Of a stretch of DNA of 64,000 bases, positions 53,313-62,434 are shown in pieces. Each line of letters begins with the position of its first letter. Position 1 is the first letter of the stretch. Below the pieces are notes generated by a model, which saw only the letters and a list, made by a program, of their open reading frames with translations, had not been told where the DNA came from and ran no database searches. The DNA lies in contig NZ_JBBOCT010000001.1 of assembly GCF_038002605.1 (NCBI RefSeq), forward strand, positions 3,162,001 to 3,226,000, given 5' to 3'. This stretch comes from Bacillus sp. FSL K6-3431 (GTDB lineage: Bacteria; Bacillota; Bacilli; Bacillales; Bacillaceae_C). Both the position numbers and the translations under genes were made by a program.

Positions 53313-54326
53313 TTAATATTCCATTTTTCGATAGTATCTTCTAAGATCTAATGAGTGGTTTCTTTCTCGCTCTAGATGGACACTAATCCGACTTAGGACG
53401 GACCAGTTAATACTAATAGCAAAATACTTTCTGAATTCGTCGCTAATGCCTTCCATTTTAAATTCTTTCGTATCAATAACCGTAAGTTTTTTTGTGATTT
53501 TCTCAGCAAATCTCTCGACACGGTCCGTTAGTGGTCTAGTTTCGTCTTCACCTTTTAAAAGAATAACACTTGTATCTTCGACAACAAGCTCAAGTGTACC
53601 ATGGAAAAACTCAGCAGCATGAATCGATTTTGTTCGTATCCATTGCATTTCCTCTAGGATACACATTGCATATGAATAAGTATTTCCCCATAGGTTACCA
53701 GAACCAACCATCATGTGATAGTCTGTATCTTTATGTTTAATAGCAAATTCTTCTGCCTTCTTGTCAAAAGCTTTAACTGCACTTAGAATCGCTTTTGGGA
53801 GTAAAGCAACTTCCTTCGTGAATTGCCCATATTGGGGAAATTCATTGTTGTTATACATGAACCGGAAAGCGACCATATACAAAAGCATAAAGAATGTATC
53901 AAAGGAATGTTCTTCAGAACCTGTAGTGATACAGTAGTCGACAACTTGTGTTAACAGGGTATTTGGCTTCGCAACTAAAGCAATGGTTGTGGCTCCTCTT
54001 TCTTTACAAAATTCTGCAGCCGCAACCGTTTCTTTTGTTGTACCTGATACAGATGTAAAGATACAAACTGAGTCCTCGCTAAAACGCTTATTATTCATTA
54101 CAATGAATTCAGCTGCAATCTCCGCATGGACTTCAATAGTAGAATTAGACTTTAAAATGTATTCATAAGGATACATCATGGCAATGGTTCCACCAGCGCC
54201 GATAAGAAAAATATTACTGTAGCCCCTTTTTGAGATCCTATCAACAATATCTTCAATTTCACCCCTAAAAGCAAGACCCTCTTTTTCTACAAATTTAAGA
54301 AATAATTCTTCATTAAATTTTAACAT
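53313..54326 (-). CDS. frlB: SIS-domain fructosamine 6-phosphate deglycase (FrlB type)
   Basis: A 337-residue protein with two SIS domains, related to the isomerase half of GlmS. Residues about 36-50 (YSNIFLIGAGGTIAMM) and 88-95 (FTSVSGTTKET) form the sugar-phosphate site; the second domain has MMVGSGNLWGNTYSYA and the conserved EMQWIRTKSIHAAEFFHGTLE segment with catalytic Glu and His. FrlB splits fructoselysine 6-phosphate into glucose 6-phosphate and lysine. It starts 85 bases before frlD on the same strand. No Frl transporter or FrlR regulator is in the window, so uptake must be coded elsewhere. Related deglycases act on other Amadori compounds. Confidence 0.88.
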   Translation of the reverse strand: MLKFNEELFLKFVEKEGLAFRGEIEDIVDRISKRGYSNIFLIGAGGTIAMMYPYEYILKSNSTIEVHAEIAAEFIVMNNKRFSEDSVCIFTSVSGTTKETVAAAEFCKERGATTIALVAKPNTLLTQVVDYCITTGSEEHSFDTFFMLLYMVAFRFMYNNNEFPQYGQFTKEVALLPKAILSAVKAFDKKAEEFAIKHKDTDYHMMVGSGNLWGNTYSYAMCILEEMQWIRTKSIHAAEFFHGTLELVVEDTSVILLKGEDETRPLTDRVERFAEKITKKLTVIDTKEFKMEGISDEFRKYFAISINWSVLSRISVHLERERNHSLDLRRYYRKMEY

Positions 54327-54526
54327 GTAGTTTTCCTCCCCTAAGTGGACAAACTAATTGTTATGTTTTGTATCATGAACAAATATTAAAATACAATGAT
54401 ATGAGAAAGGTGTAGGATATACTGAGCGGTATTTGAATAAATACGCTACCAATCGTTATTACTTGCGAGCGTCCCTATGGGAGGAGATAGCTTAACCTTC
54501 CATTGTATACATTAACAATTTCATGT

Positions 54527-56737
54527 TTATCCAGTTTGTTTGACCTTCGATTTAGTCATATTCCGCTGGGCCATGATCAAATTATAATAGATTCCTTGTT
54601 TTTGCATCAATTCCTGATGGGTACCGACCTCAGCGATTTCACCTTTATCTAGGACAAGAAGTCTATCAGCATTCCTTAATGTAGACAGCCTGTGTGCGAT
54701 GGCTATGGTCGTGCGATTTTTCATAATACGCTGTAATGCTTCCTGGATAGCTGTTTCGGTATCAATATCAAGGGAGGCAGTCGCTTCGTCCAAAATTAAG
54801 ATGCGCGGATTATGGAGTACAGCGCGAGCGATCGTCACTCGTTGTCGCTCTCCCCCTGACAAATTATTGCCGTTTTCTTCTAATCTAGTATCATATCCAT
54901 CAGGCAGGCGGATAATAAATTCATGTGCATTTGCAATTTTTGCCGCTTGAATAACTTCCTCCATCGTTGCCTCAGGCTTAGAATAACGGATATTTTCCAT
55001 GATTGAACCTCTAAACAGTAATGTTTCTTGAAGTACAACACCTATTTGCGAACGGAGCTCTTCCTGTTTGATCGTTCTTATGTCCATATCATCTATTAAT
55101 ATTTGCCCTTCGTTTACATCATAGAAGCGGGAAACCAGATTAATAAGCGTTGACTTCCCTGAACCAGAATGCCCTACAAGTCCAATCATTTCTCCCGGTT
55201 TTATCTCAAAATCAATATGTTTTAAAACGGGTTCATAAGATTTATACCCAAAAGTTACATCATTAAATTGGATATGGCCATGGATAGAATGCTTTACAGA
55301 TGTTTCCTTATCGAAAATCTCTGGTTCTTCATCGATGACGGAAAAAATTCGGTCAATAGCGATTACTGCATTGGCAATCCACCGCGGCATATTCATTAGC
55401 CATGCAAGAGGTCCAAAAATCATACTTGCATATCCTGTAAACTGGACGAGTTCACCTAGGTTCAATTCACCCTTCAGAATCATATGACCCCCAACTAAAA
55501 ACACAAAGTAAGTTCCAATTTGAAGTAAATAAGTTGAAATAGGTGTTACGATGCTGTATATTTTTTCTGATCGGAAAGTAGCTGCCGCGTATTCGGTATT
55601 ATATTGTCGAAACCGTTTTATTTCACGTTCTTCTTTGCCAAACGTTTTTACCACCCTAATTCCACTAAGTACGTCATGTAGATAGGAATTTGCCTTATCA
55701 AATATCACCCACTGCCTGCGGAATAGTCTTTTAACAACAACTCTCCAAATCGTAAATTGTAAATATGCTACAAACGGCGCTGGTAATAGTACAATTAATG
55801 CCAACCGCCAATCCGTGATTAATAAAAGGACCGTCACCGATATAAGCATGATCAATTGATAAATTGCCGTTGTAAAGACCTCTTGGATGAGACGTCTGAT
55901 TCTATTCGTATCTGACGTGACTCGGTTCATAAGGTCGCCCGCTTTTTGGGATGTCAAAAAGCCAAGCGAAAGGCTTTGAATTTTATCATAGACCAATTTT
56001 CGTAGATCAGCTGCAATAACAGAACTCACAGTGGCCATAACCCTACCCTTTGCTACATTTAGAAGTTCCCCAGCAATAAGCGCAAACAGGATACCTCCAA
56101 TTGCAATAAAAAACATGTTCAAACTTGGGCTTTGTCCTTCCGGCGGCTGAAGCGATGAGTTTACAAGTATCCTATGGAAATAAGGTCCTGATAAAGCAAC
56201 CGCAGAAGTAATAAATAAAATAAGTAATCCTAGTGCGAGCATCCTCCAATGAGACTTGGATACGCTGAACAGCCTTTTTAAAACCGCCGTTTTATTCATA
56301 CATTTAGCACAAGATCTCGTACCATGAAGAAGTCTTTCACCACAATTCGAACAAAACTGTTCTTCTTCATCATTGTAGATGCGAATCTCACTATTTGTTG
56401 CCATGTAGTTCAATATTTGTGCTATATAAGTAAATCGTGCCACATGCTCCATTGAGATCCTAACAATGATCCGTTTACCAAGTTCTTCTGAAGATTCAAG
56501 AATGGCGTTACCAATTAGCGGAACAACTTTATAGTCATTCGCTTCCGAAATAATACAACTTTCTTGTACCTCTCCATCTTGAACATAGGCCCACTTTTCG
56601 TTACCAATCACAAAGTATCCTAAGGTTCTTCGTCCTGCTAGGGACAAATCGGCAGGTACACAATAACGGATAGTTTCCCCTATAACTTGCTGAACAGCTA
56701 ACCTATCTAGTTTTGAAAGTTCATAGTTTAAGTTCAT
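54527..56737 (-). CDS. ABC exporter half-transporter with N-terminal sensor-like domain and zinc ribbon (second of pair)
   Basis: A 736-residue membrane ATPase. Residues about 1-125 form a cytoplasmic domain of unknown fold; a four-cysteine ribbon follows (Cys129, Cys132, Cys143, Cys146; FCSNCGERLLHGTRSCAKC). Six membrane helices occupy about 165-470, then a standard ATPase with VGHSGSGKST, LSGGERQRVTIARA and LILDEATASLD. AAGGAAGG five bases before the ATG at 56737 sets the start. The extra domain plus ribbon is shared with the partner at 57442, so they likely form a heterodimeric exporter. Together with DUF1854 this matches the gene set described near cyanophycin genes in some bacteria, but no cyanophycin gene is here. 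Substrate unknown. Confidence 0.85.
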   Translation of the reverse strand: MNLNYELSKLDRLAVQQVIGETIRYCVPADLSLAGRRTLGYFVIGNEKWAYVQDGEVQESCIISEANDYKVVPLIGNAILESSEELGKRIIVRISMEHVARFTYIAQILNYMATNSEIRIYNDEEEQFCSNCGERLLHGTRSCAKCMNKTAVLKRLFSVSKSHWRMLALGLLILFITSAVALSGPYFHRILVNSSLQPPEGQSPSLNMFFIAIGGILFALIAGELLNVAKGRVMATVSSVIAADLRKLVYDKIQSLSLGFLTSQKAGDLMNRVTSDTNRIRRLIQEVFTTAIYQLIMLISVTVLLLITDWRLALIVLLPAPFVAYLQFTIWRVVVKRLFRRQWVIFDKANSYLHDVLSGIRVVKTFGKEEREIKRFRQYNTEYAAATFRSEKIYSIVTPISTYLLQIGTYFVFLVGGHMILKGELNLGELVQFTGYASMIFGPLAWLMNMPRWIANAVIAIDRIFSVIDEEPEIFDKETSVKHSIHGHIQFNDVTFGYKSYEPVLKHIDFEIKPGEMIGLVGHSGSGKSTLINLVSRFYDVNEGQILIDDMDIRTIKQEELRSQIGVVLQETLLFRGSIMENIRYSKPEATMEEVIQAAKIANAHEFIIRLPDGYDTRLEENGNNLSGGERQRVTIARAVLHNPRILILDEATASLDIDTETAIQEALQRIMKNRTTIAIAHRLSTLRNADRLLVLDKGEIAEVGTHQELMQKQGIYYNLIMAQRNMTKSKVKQTG

Positions 56738-56765
56738 AACAGCCTTCCTTTTTTTATTGGGATAA

Positions 56766-56819
56766 GGGGGACAGTTCCCTTGTCCCATATACCCGGCTGG
56801 GACGAGGTTCCTGTCCCCC
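56766..56819. repeat. GGGGGACAG/CTGTCCCCC inverted repeat between operon genes
   Basis: GGGGGACAG and TGTCCC at the left pair with GGGAC and CCTGTCCCCC at the right. It belongs to a short GC-rich repeat type common between Bacillaceae genes. It lies between the DUF1854 gene and the second ABC gene and may lower expression of the latter. Confidence 0.6.
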
Positions 56820-56829
56820 GTCCCGCGCT

Positions 56830-56872
56830 TTTCTTATTATCTAGCTCCGGCGCCTATCGACTAGCAAGCCGT
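56830..56872. repeat. second copy of the TCTAGCTC-family intergenic repeat
   Basis: CTTTTCTTATTATCTAGCTC followed by CGGCGCC resembles the left half of the repeat at 5276-5312 (CTTATTGTCTAGCTCTAGGCAC). The right half differs (CTAGCAAGCCG). Confidence 0.4.
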
Positions 56873-56883
56873 TTCCATTTTTC

Positions 56884-57441
56884 TCATGTCATGCACATCT
56901 CTACCATCTTATATTCCTTATCACTCAAAGCGCCTAAATCTTCAATAATAAAGCGGTTCCCATCTATATCGGTAATTAAAACCTTACTGGCTGTAACTCC
57001 TGTTACATTTCCTCTGCCCATTCGGACAGTGAAACGGCAGTTCCCTGCACTCGTTTCCGTCTCCCAATAAGAATAACCGAATTCCTCTTGTATTTTAATT
57101 ACATTTGTAATTTCAGGAGCAAAGTATCTCAGTTTTATATGCTCCTCTAGCAAGCTTATAACACCACTCGGGAATTCATCCAGTGTTTTTATGATGCCAA
57201 TTTCTTTATTCTCTCTTGTTCTAACAGAAATAAAAATTCTTTTATTCATATGCGGGAACGAGCAATGTAAATACACAGCAGGATGGATTTCTCCATCTAC
57301 GTGAACCGAAAGCATATGTCCTTCTGTCTCCAAAAACACCGTATTACTTTCCGTCAAGTAATTAATTTTTGCTGCTTCGGATAGATCAGTTCTACCTTCG
57401 ACTAATTCATGAGTACTAAGGTTCATATCCTGCTTCGACAT
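56884..57441 (-). CDS. DUF1854 family protein between two ABC exporters
   Basis: A 185-residue soluble protein of the DUF1854 family. The C-terminal half contains FGYSYWETETSAGNCRFTVR and the run of acidic and hydrophobic residues typical of the family (TDIDGNRFIIEDLGALSDKE). No reaction is known; family members are found beside ABC exporters, so an accessory or substrate-handling role is inferred. Its ATG directly follows the stop of the first ABC gene (TAAATG) and its ribosome site lies in that gene's last codons, so it is translationally coupled. Confidence 0.82.
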   Translation of the reverse strand: MSKQDMNLSTHELVEGRTDLSEAAKINYLTESNTVFLETEGHMLSVHVDGEIHPAVYLHCSFPHMNKRIFISVRTRENKEIGIIKTLDEFPSGVISLLEEHIKLRYFAPEITNVIKIQEEFGYSYWETETSAGNCRFTVRMGRGNVTGVTASKVLITDIDGNRFIIEDLGALSDKEYKMVEMCMT

Positions 57442-59733
57442 TTAAATCACCTCTTTCATCTTTAAAGCTTCTTCGTGTTTTTTCACCATGCCGGCGTACA
57501 TTGCATCTTTATTCATTAGCTCTTCATGTGTTCCAGCTTCTATTACCTTCCCATCTTCCATGACATATAAATAGTCAGCATTCCGCAATGTCGATAACCT
57601 ATGTGCAATTGCAATAGTTGTTCTTCCCTTTGCTAGTGATTCCAGTGCTTCTTGGATTTGTAGTTCTGTTTCAGTATCTAGTGAAGCCGTAGCCTCATCC
57701 AATATTAAAATCTTTGGATCATGCAAAATAGCTCTAGCAATAGAGATGCGTTGCTTTTCACCACCTGAAAGGCTATATCCTCCAGTGCCTACCGCCGTAT
57801 CATAGCCTTCTGGAAGATTCTCGATAAAGTCATGAGCATTTGCGACTTTAGCCGCATATATAATATCATCTAGTGAACAATCGGGGTTAGCATAAGCAAT
57901 ATTTTCAGCAATTGTTCCCATAAATACATAAACCTCCTGAGAAACAATCCCAATATGTTTCCGTAGCGTGTGGGTGGATAAATCTTTTACATTTATACCA
58001 TCCAGCTTTATGTCTCCTTCATTTACCTCATAAAGCCTTGAAATTAAGTTCACAAGTGTGGATTTACCTGCTCCCGAAGGTCCCACAACCCCAATCATTT
58101 GACCAGGTTTTGCAACCAACGTTACATCCTGTAAAATCAGCTTATTAGGCTCATAACAGAAGCTGACATTTGAAATCGCTATATCCCCTGTAAGCTTCTC
58201 CAAATGAAGTGCATCTTCTTTTTCTGTAATATCAGGGACAGCATCTTGAATCTCAAAGGTACGCTGTGCAGCTGACATACAGTAAGACCACCAGCCAGCA
58301 ATGTCATTCATAAATTGAATCGGACCAAATAGCATGTAGATATAAGTAATGAAGGTCATAATTTGCCCAAACGTTAAATCTCCCCCCATCACTCTCCAGC
58401 CACCAAAGGCCCAAATCAAAACTCCTCCAATCTGAGTTAACATATTGATGATTGGAAAAATGGTACTATTCATCTTATTCAGTCGCATTTCAGCATCGGA
58501 AAAAGAAACATTGGCCTTTTGAAAGCGATCCATCTCAACTTTTTCTTTACCAAATGCCTTCACGATTCTTGCACTTCTTACTGTATCACTGATAATAGAG
58601 TTCATAGCACTAGCCTTCTTATGCCTTCTCCATGACATTCGCCATAGTTTTGGAAAAACCCAGCGGATTAATAAAACTACAAATGGCAGCGGAATCAAAC
58701 AAACGAGTGTAAGTTTCCAATCCATCACAAGTAGTATGACTGTAATTCCGATTATATTCATTGCATTTACAACAAAATAGGGAATACCATCAACAAAGAA
58801 AAACTGAAGCTCATTCGCATCATCATTAACTCTTGTCATCAATTGTCCTGTTTGCTTTTTTTGGAAAAATGATAAAGACAACCGCTGCATGGAAGTAAAA
58901 ATACTTGCCTTTAAATCGAAGACAATGTTCGCTGCCATTCGGGCATTAATAACGCCAAATAATATTCCGAAACCCAATGACAACGTCCGAAAGATGATGA
59001 TTAACAAAATTACCAGACCAATTTTCCCCGCAAATGTACCGGTCCCTCCTAGTGCTTGGTCAAAAAATACAGTACCCTGTAAATATGGGATTACGAGCCC
59101 CGTTGCTGAATTTAGTAACATAAATAAAATAATTAAGAAAATAGATACTTTATGATTTCCTGTAAATCCTAACAACCTTGTAAATATTGCGCCCTTCTTT
59201 AGGCATTTTGGACATACCTGCCTACCCTCTTCAGGATAAATCATCCCACATTTCGGACAAGTATTTTTACTTGTGTCGTCCTCTTCAGTCATGTCAGCGG
59301 TTTCATTGTTTATTAGTTTAGTAAGGGTAGACACAAACTTAGCAACATCAGCCATATATCCATTTGTAACAGCCCCAATAACCCTTTCCTCTGGTGCTTT
59401 TATGACAATCATTCCAGAGGCAACCAGGTTAACCGTGTAAGCACTTTCAATTTTGGTAATTTCAAGGGTTTCCACATTTAATTTGTCTGTGTCAATTAAA
59501 TTAGGTTCCTTATTTTTCTTATCTACTGAACGAAATCCTTTAAAGACCTTTTCCTTTGCTTTACTATGGTCATTTGATAATCGATATAGTGAATTCTTCG
59601 TAAGAATCAAATATGTATCGACAAAATCACCATCAATGCCTCGATCACAGATTATCCAATAAATAATATCTTCTTCTTCCAATAGATCTTTTTGCGACAA
59701 TAAGCGTATTAGTTCTTTAGGTAATTTCTTCAT
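57442..59733 (-). CDS. ABC exporter half-transporter with N-terminal sensor-like domain and zinc ribbon (first of pair)
   Basis: A 763-residue membrane ATPase. Residues about 1-145 are a soluble domain resembling a PH-like or regulatory fold (ILTKNSLYRLSND; VNLVASGMIVIKAPEERVIG). A zinc ribbon follows with Cys159, Cys162, Cys174 and Cys177. Six membrane helices run about 195-480, then an ATPase with VGPSGAGKSTL, LSGGEKQRISIARA and LILDEATASLD. Typical ABC exporters begin directly with the membrane domain, so the added 190 residues are unusual. AAAAGGAT precedes the ATG. It is the first gene of a three-gene operon with DUF1854 and the second ABC gene. Substrate unknown. Confidence 0.87.
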   Translation of the reverse strand: MKKLPKELIRLLSQKDLLEEEDIIYWIICDRGIDGDFVDTYLILTKNSLYRLSNDHSKAKEKVFKGFRSVDKKNKEPNLIDTDKLNVETLEITKIESAYTVNLVASGMIVIKAPEERVIGAVTNGYMADVAKFVSTLTKLINNETADMTEEDDTSKNTCPKCGMIYPEEGRQVCPKCLKKGAIFTRLLGFTGNHKVSIFLIILFMLLNSATGLVIPYLQGTVFFDQALGGTGTFAGKIGLVILLIIIFRTLSLGFGILFGVINARMAANIVFDLKASIFTSMQRLSLSFFQKKQTGQLMTRVNDDANELQFFFVDGIPYFVVNAMNIIGITVILLVMDWKLTLVCLIPLPFVVLLIRWVFPKLWRMSWRRHKKASAMNSIISDTVRSARIVKAFGKEKVEMDRFQKANVSFSDAEMRLNKMNSTIFPIINMLTQIGGVLIWAFGGWRVMGGDLTFGQIMTFITYIYMLFGPIQFMNDIAGWWSYCMSAAQRTFEIQDAVPDITEKEDALHLEKLTGDIAISNVSFCYEPNKLILQDVTLVAKPGQMIGVVGPSGAGKSTLVNLISRLYEVNEGDIKLDGINVKDLSTHTLRKHIGIVSQEVYVFMGTIAENIAYANPDCSLDDIIYAAKVANAHDFIENLPEGYDTAVGTGGYSLSGGEKQRISIARAILHDPKILILDEATASLDTETELQIQEALESLAKGRTTIAIAHRLSTLRNADYLYVMEDGKVIEAGTHEELMNKDAMYAGMVKKHEEALKMKEVI

Positions 59734-59955
59734 ATCCTTTTCAATTATGCACCTCTCATGATTACTATTCTATTTTGAAAACAGGTTAACTTCTGTATGT
59801 AATAAGATTGACATCTTGGAAGTTCATTTTAATTCATTCAATGGATTTCAAAAATTCAGTAAATCGTCCCACCTAAAAATAGCACATGCCCCTGCCGAAG
59901 TAAAACTGTTTATACCGAATACTTCAAATTTTTTTAATCGACAAAAGGAGTGGGG

Positions 59956-60110
59956 GATGCTTTTATACAAAAGCTGTTGAAACAAGATACAACTGAATTA
60001 GTGTTGAACGAAATTAATACTATTATCGCGTTAAAGATGAACTGATTATTATGAAAAAAATCGTAGGAATTTGTGCATGTTCAATGGGAATAGCTTCACA
60101 CTATAACTAC
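59956..60110 (+). pseudogene. relic of a fructose-type PTS gene (EIIA end and EIIB start)
   Basis: Two short pieces survive. DAFIQKLLKQDTTELVLNEI ending at a stop (60043-60045) resembles the C-terminus of a fructose EIIA domain. Six bases on, an ATG at 60051 begins MKKIVGICACSMGIASHYNY, which is the start of fructose-type EIIB (normally ICACPTGIAHTYMA), with the active-site cysteine still present. The frame then loses similarity and stops at 60155. The EIIC part is absent. Upstream to 59734 only more scraps (AHAPAEVKL at about 59880) are seen. Confidence 0.6.
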
Positions 60111-60183
60111 TCCCATACTAGGCGCACAATAAAAGTGTCCTTCAGTTTTGAGTGACACTGTAAAATTAATGAACAGAAATATA

Positions 60184-61074
60184 TTACACCTGTTTGTTTT
60201 CTATGATCTCAACAAACTTTGTTGAAGCTGGTGATAGAGGTACACTTTTTAAAAAGCACACTCCTATACTTCTTTTAGGTATCTCTTCTTTTATCTGCAC
60301 CTCATATAATAGCCCTTTATTTAAATATTCTTGGGAAAATTCTCTCGTCACACATGCTATTCCTAAATTTATTTTGGCAAATTCCAATAATAAATCATAT
60401 GAGCCTAATTCAAACTCTGGGGAAACTTTTATTCCTTTAGATATCATATAGTTCTCTACATACTTTCTGGAATTCGATTTCGGTTCCAGTAATATTAATG
60501 GCAGATTTATTATTTCTTCAAGGCTTAATGGGTAGGATAATATATGCTTATATTTTTCCCCACATACAAAAATATCATGGATATCAATACATGGTCTTAA
60601 TTCTAATGTTGGATCATCAAGCGGAAAATTACAAATAGCAATATCGACTTCTCCTGATTTTAAGATAGAACAGATCTCTAATGTTGTACCATTTACAATT
60701 CTAAATTTAATATTAGGATATTTATTATGGAAAGTTTCTAAATATGGAAGTAAAAAATACCTAGAAATCGTATCGCCAACACCTATCGTTAGTTCGCCTG
60801 TCGTTAAATTCTTAAACTCGAGAATCTTTTCTTCTCCAGCATCAATTAAATTAATTGCCGAATTCACATATTCAAATAAAAGACTTCCCTCATTTGTAAA
60901 AGTGACCCCTTTAGGTGTTCTATTGAAAAGACGTGTATCTAATTCTCTTTCTAATTGCATGATTGCTTGGCTAACGGCCGGTTGTGTCATATAAAGCCCT
61001 TTTGCTGCCTTAGAAAAACTTTCACTTTTCCCTACTTTACAAAATACTTTATATAAATCTAATTTACTTACCAT
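60184..61074 (-). CDS. LysR-family transcriptional regulator
   Basis: A 296-residue regulator. The winged helix-turn-helix is FSKAAKGLYMTQPAVSQAIM followed by QLERELDTRLFNRTPKGV (residues about 18-55), and the rest is a periplasmic-binding-like co-inducer domain. GAGGTG before the ATG at 61074 sets the start, eight codons inside the frame. It is divergent from the CofE-like gene with a 113-base shared control region, the usual arrangement for a LysR protein and its target. Confidence 0.92.
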   Translation of the reverse strand: MVSKLDLYKVFCKVGKSESFSKAAKGLYMTQPAVSQAIMQLERELDTRLFNRTPKGVTFTNEGSLLFEYVNSAINLIDAGEEKILEFKNLTTGELTIGVGDTISRYFLLPYLETFHNKYPNIKFRIVNGTTLEICSILKSGEVDIAICNFPLDDPTLELRPCIDIHDIFVCGEKYKHILSYPLSLEEIINLPLILLEPKSNSRKYVENYMISKGIKVSPEFELGSYDLLLEFAKINLGIACVTREFSQEYLNKGLLYEVQIKEEIPKRSIGVCFLKSVPLSPASTKFVEIIENKQV

Positions 61075-61138
61075 ATAAGCACCTCTTATACCTATCATTC
61101 GATATAGTCATTTTACTTATACCATCAAACTAATGTAT

Positions 61139-61154
61139 ATTACAAGTAGGTAAT
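61139..61154. promoter_or_regulatory. candidate LysR-type operator in the divergent promoter
   Basis: ATTAC and GTAAT flank six bases (ATTACAAGTAGGTAAT), which fits the T-N11-A style of LysR boxes. It lies 34-49 bases before the CofE-like start. Confidence 0.5.
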
Positions 61155-61187
61155 AACTTAACTTTAATAGTTATAAGGAGCGATCAT

Positions 61188-62378
61188 ATGGAACGAATAG
61201 TCGGAACAGTCGTTAGGGGTCTTCGTTGCCCAATCGTCAATCAAGGGGACAATATTGAAGAAATCGTTGTAGATAGCGTGCTAACAGCTTCAGAAGTTGA
61301 AGGTTTTAAAATTAATGATAAAGATATCGTTACTGTAACAGAATCAATTGTTGCTCGTGCGCAAGGTAATTATGCTACTATCGATCATATCGCTAAAGAT
61401 GTTCATTCGAAATTTGGAGAAGATACTGTTGGCGTCATATTCCCAATTTTAAGTCGTAATCGTTTCTCAAACTGTCTCCGTGGTATTGCCAAAGGAGCCA
61501 AGAAAATTATTTTAATGCTTAGCTATCCAGCAGATGAAGTTGGCAATCACTTAGTCGATATAGATACACTTGATGACAAGGGAGTAAACCCTTGGACAGA
61601 TGTTTTAACAGAAAAACAATTTCGCAATCATTTTGGATATAAAAAACATCCTTTTACTGGTGTTGATTATATTGAATACTATAAATCGATAATTAATGAA
61701 TATGGAATTGAATGTGAAGTTATATTCTCCAATAACCCAAAAACGATTTTGGATTATACAAAAAGCGTTCTTACTTGCGATGTTCATACTAGATTTAGAA
61801 CGAAGAAGATATTGAAGGCAAATGGCGGGGAGAAAGTTTATGGTCTCGATAATATCTTATCGGAATCCATTGATGGCAGCGGAAATAATGAAGATTATGG
61901 TCTTCTAGGATCAAATAAATCAACAGAAGATGGCGTGAAGCTTTTCCCACGTAATTGCCAACCTACCGTTGATAACATCCAGCATATACTTAAAGAGAAA
62001 ACTGGAAAAGATGTAGAAGTCATGATTTATGGCGATGGAGCATTCAAAGATCCAGTAGGTAAGATCTGGGAGCTCGCTGATCCAGTTGTATCACCAGCTT
62101 ACACAGCGGGACTTGATGGTACACCTAATGAAGTAAAGTTAAAATATCTTGCTGATAACAACTTTGCTGACTTAAGAGGCGATGAACTGAAACAGGCAAT
62201 ATCCCTATTCATTAATAATAAAGACGCTGACCTTGTAGGCTCAATGGAAGCCCAAGGGACAACACCTAGAAAACTTACTGATCTTATCGGTTCCCTATCC
62301 GATTTAACTTCAGGAAGCGGAGATAAAGGTACACCGATTGTCTTTATCCAAGGGTATTTTGACAACTTCACGAAGTAA
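61188..62378 (+). CDS. coenzyme F420-0:L-glutamate ligase-like protein (CofE family)
   Basis: A 396-residue cytoplasmic protein of the F420 ligase family. The N-terminal half has the family pattern GDNIEEIVVDSVLT...DKDIVTVTESIVARAQGNY (about 20-62), and GVIFPILSRNRFSNCLRGIA matches the conserved SRNR region. It is about 150 residues longer than archaeal CofE. CofE adds glutamate to F420-0 using GTP. Bacillaceae are not known to make F420, and no other cof gene is here, so the acceptor is probably another carboxylate. AAGGAG precedes the ATG. It is single and controlled, by inference, by the divergent LysR protein. Confidence 0.85.
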   Translation: MERIVGTVVRGLRCPIVNQGDNIEEIVVDSVLTASEVEGFKINDKDIVTVTESIVARAQGNYATIDHIAKDVHSKFGEDTVGVIFPILSRNRFSNCLRGIAKGAKKIILMLSYPADEVGNHLVDIDTLDDKGVNPWTDVLTEKQFRNHFGYKKHPFTGVDYIEYYKSIINEYGIECEVIFSNNPKTILDYTKSVLTCDVHTRFRTKKILKANGGEKVYGLDNILSESIDGSGNNEDYGLLGSNKSTEDGVKLFPRNCQPTVDNIQHILKEKTGKDVEVMIYGDGAFKDPVGKIWELADPVVSPAYTAGLDGTPNEVKLKYLADNNFADLRGDELKQAISLFINNKDADLVGSMEAQGTTPRKLTDLIGSLSDLTSGSGDKGTPIVFIQGYFDNFTK

Positions 62379-62383
62379 AATTA

Positions 62384-62430
62384 AGTGCCAGGCACCCAAA
62401 CAATTCAGATTTGTTTGGGTGCCTGGCACT
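62384..62430. terminator. 20-bp perfect hairpin between convergent genes (GTGCCAGGCACC repeat)
   Basis: AGTGCCAGGCACCCAAACAA (62384-62403) is the exact complement of TTGTTTGGGTGCCTGGCACT (62411-62430). The core GTGCCAGGCAC is a known kind of dispersed Bacillaceae repeat. It lies six bases after the CofE-like stop and four before the monooxygenase stop, so it can close both transcripts. Confidence 0.75.
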
Positions 62431-62434
62431 CACT

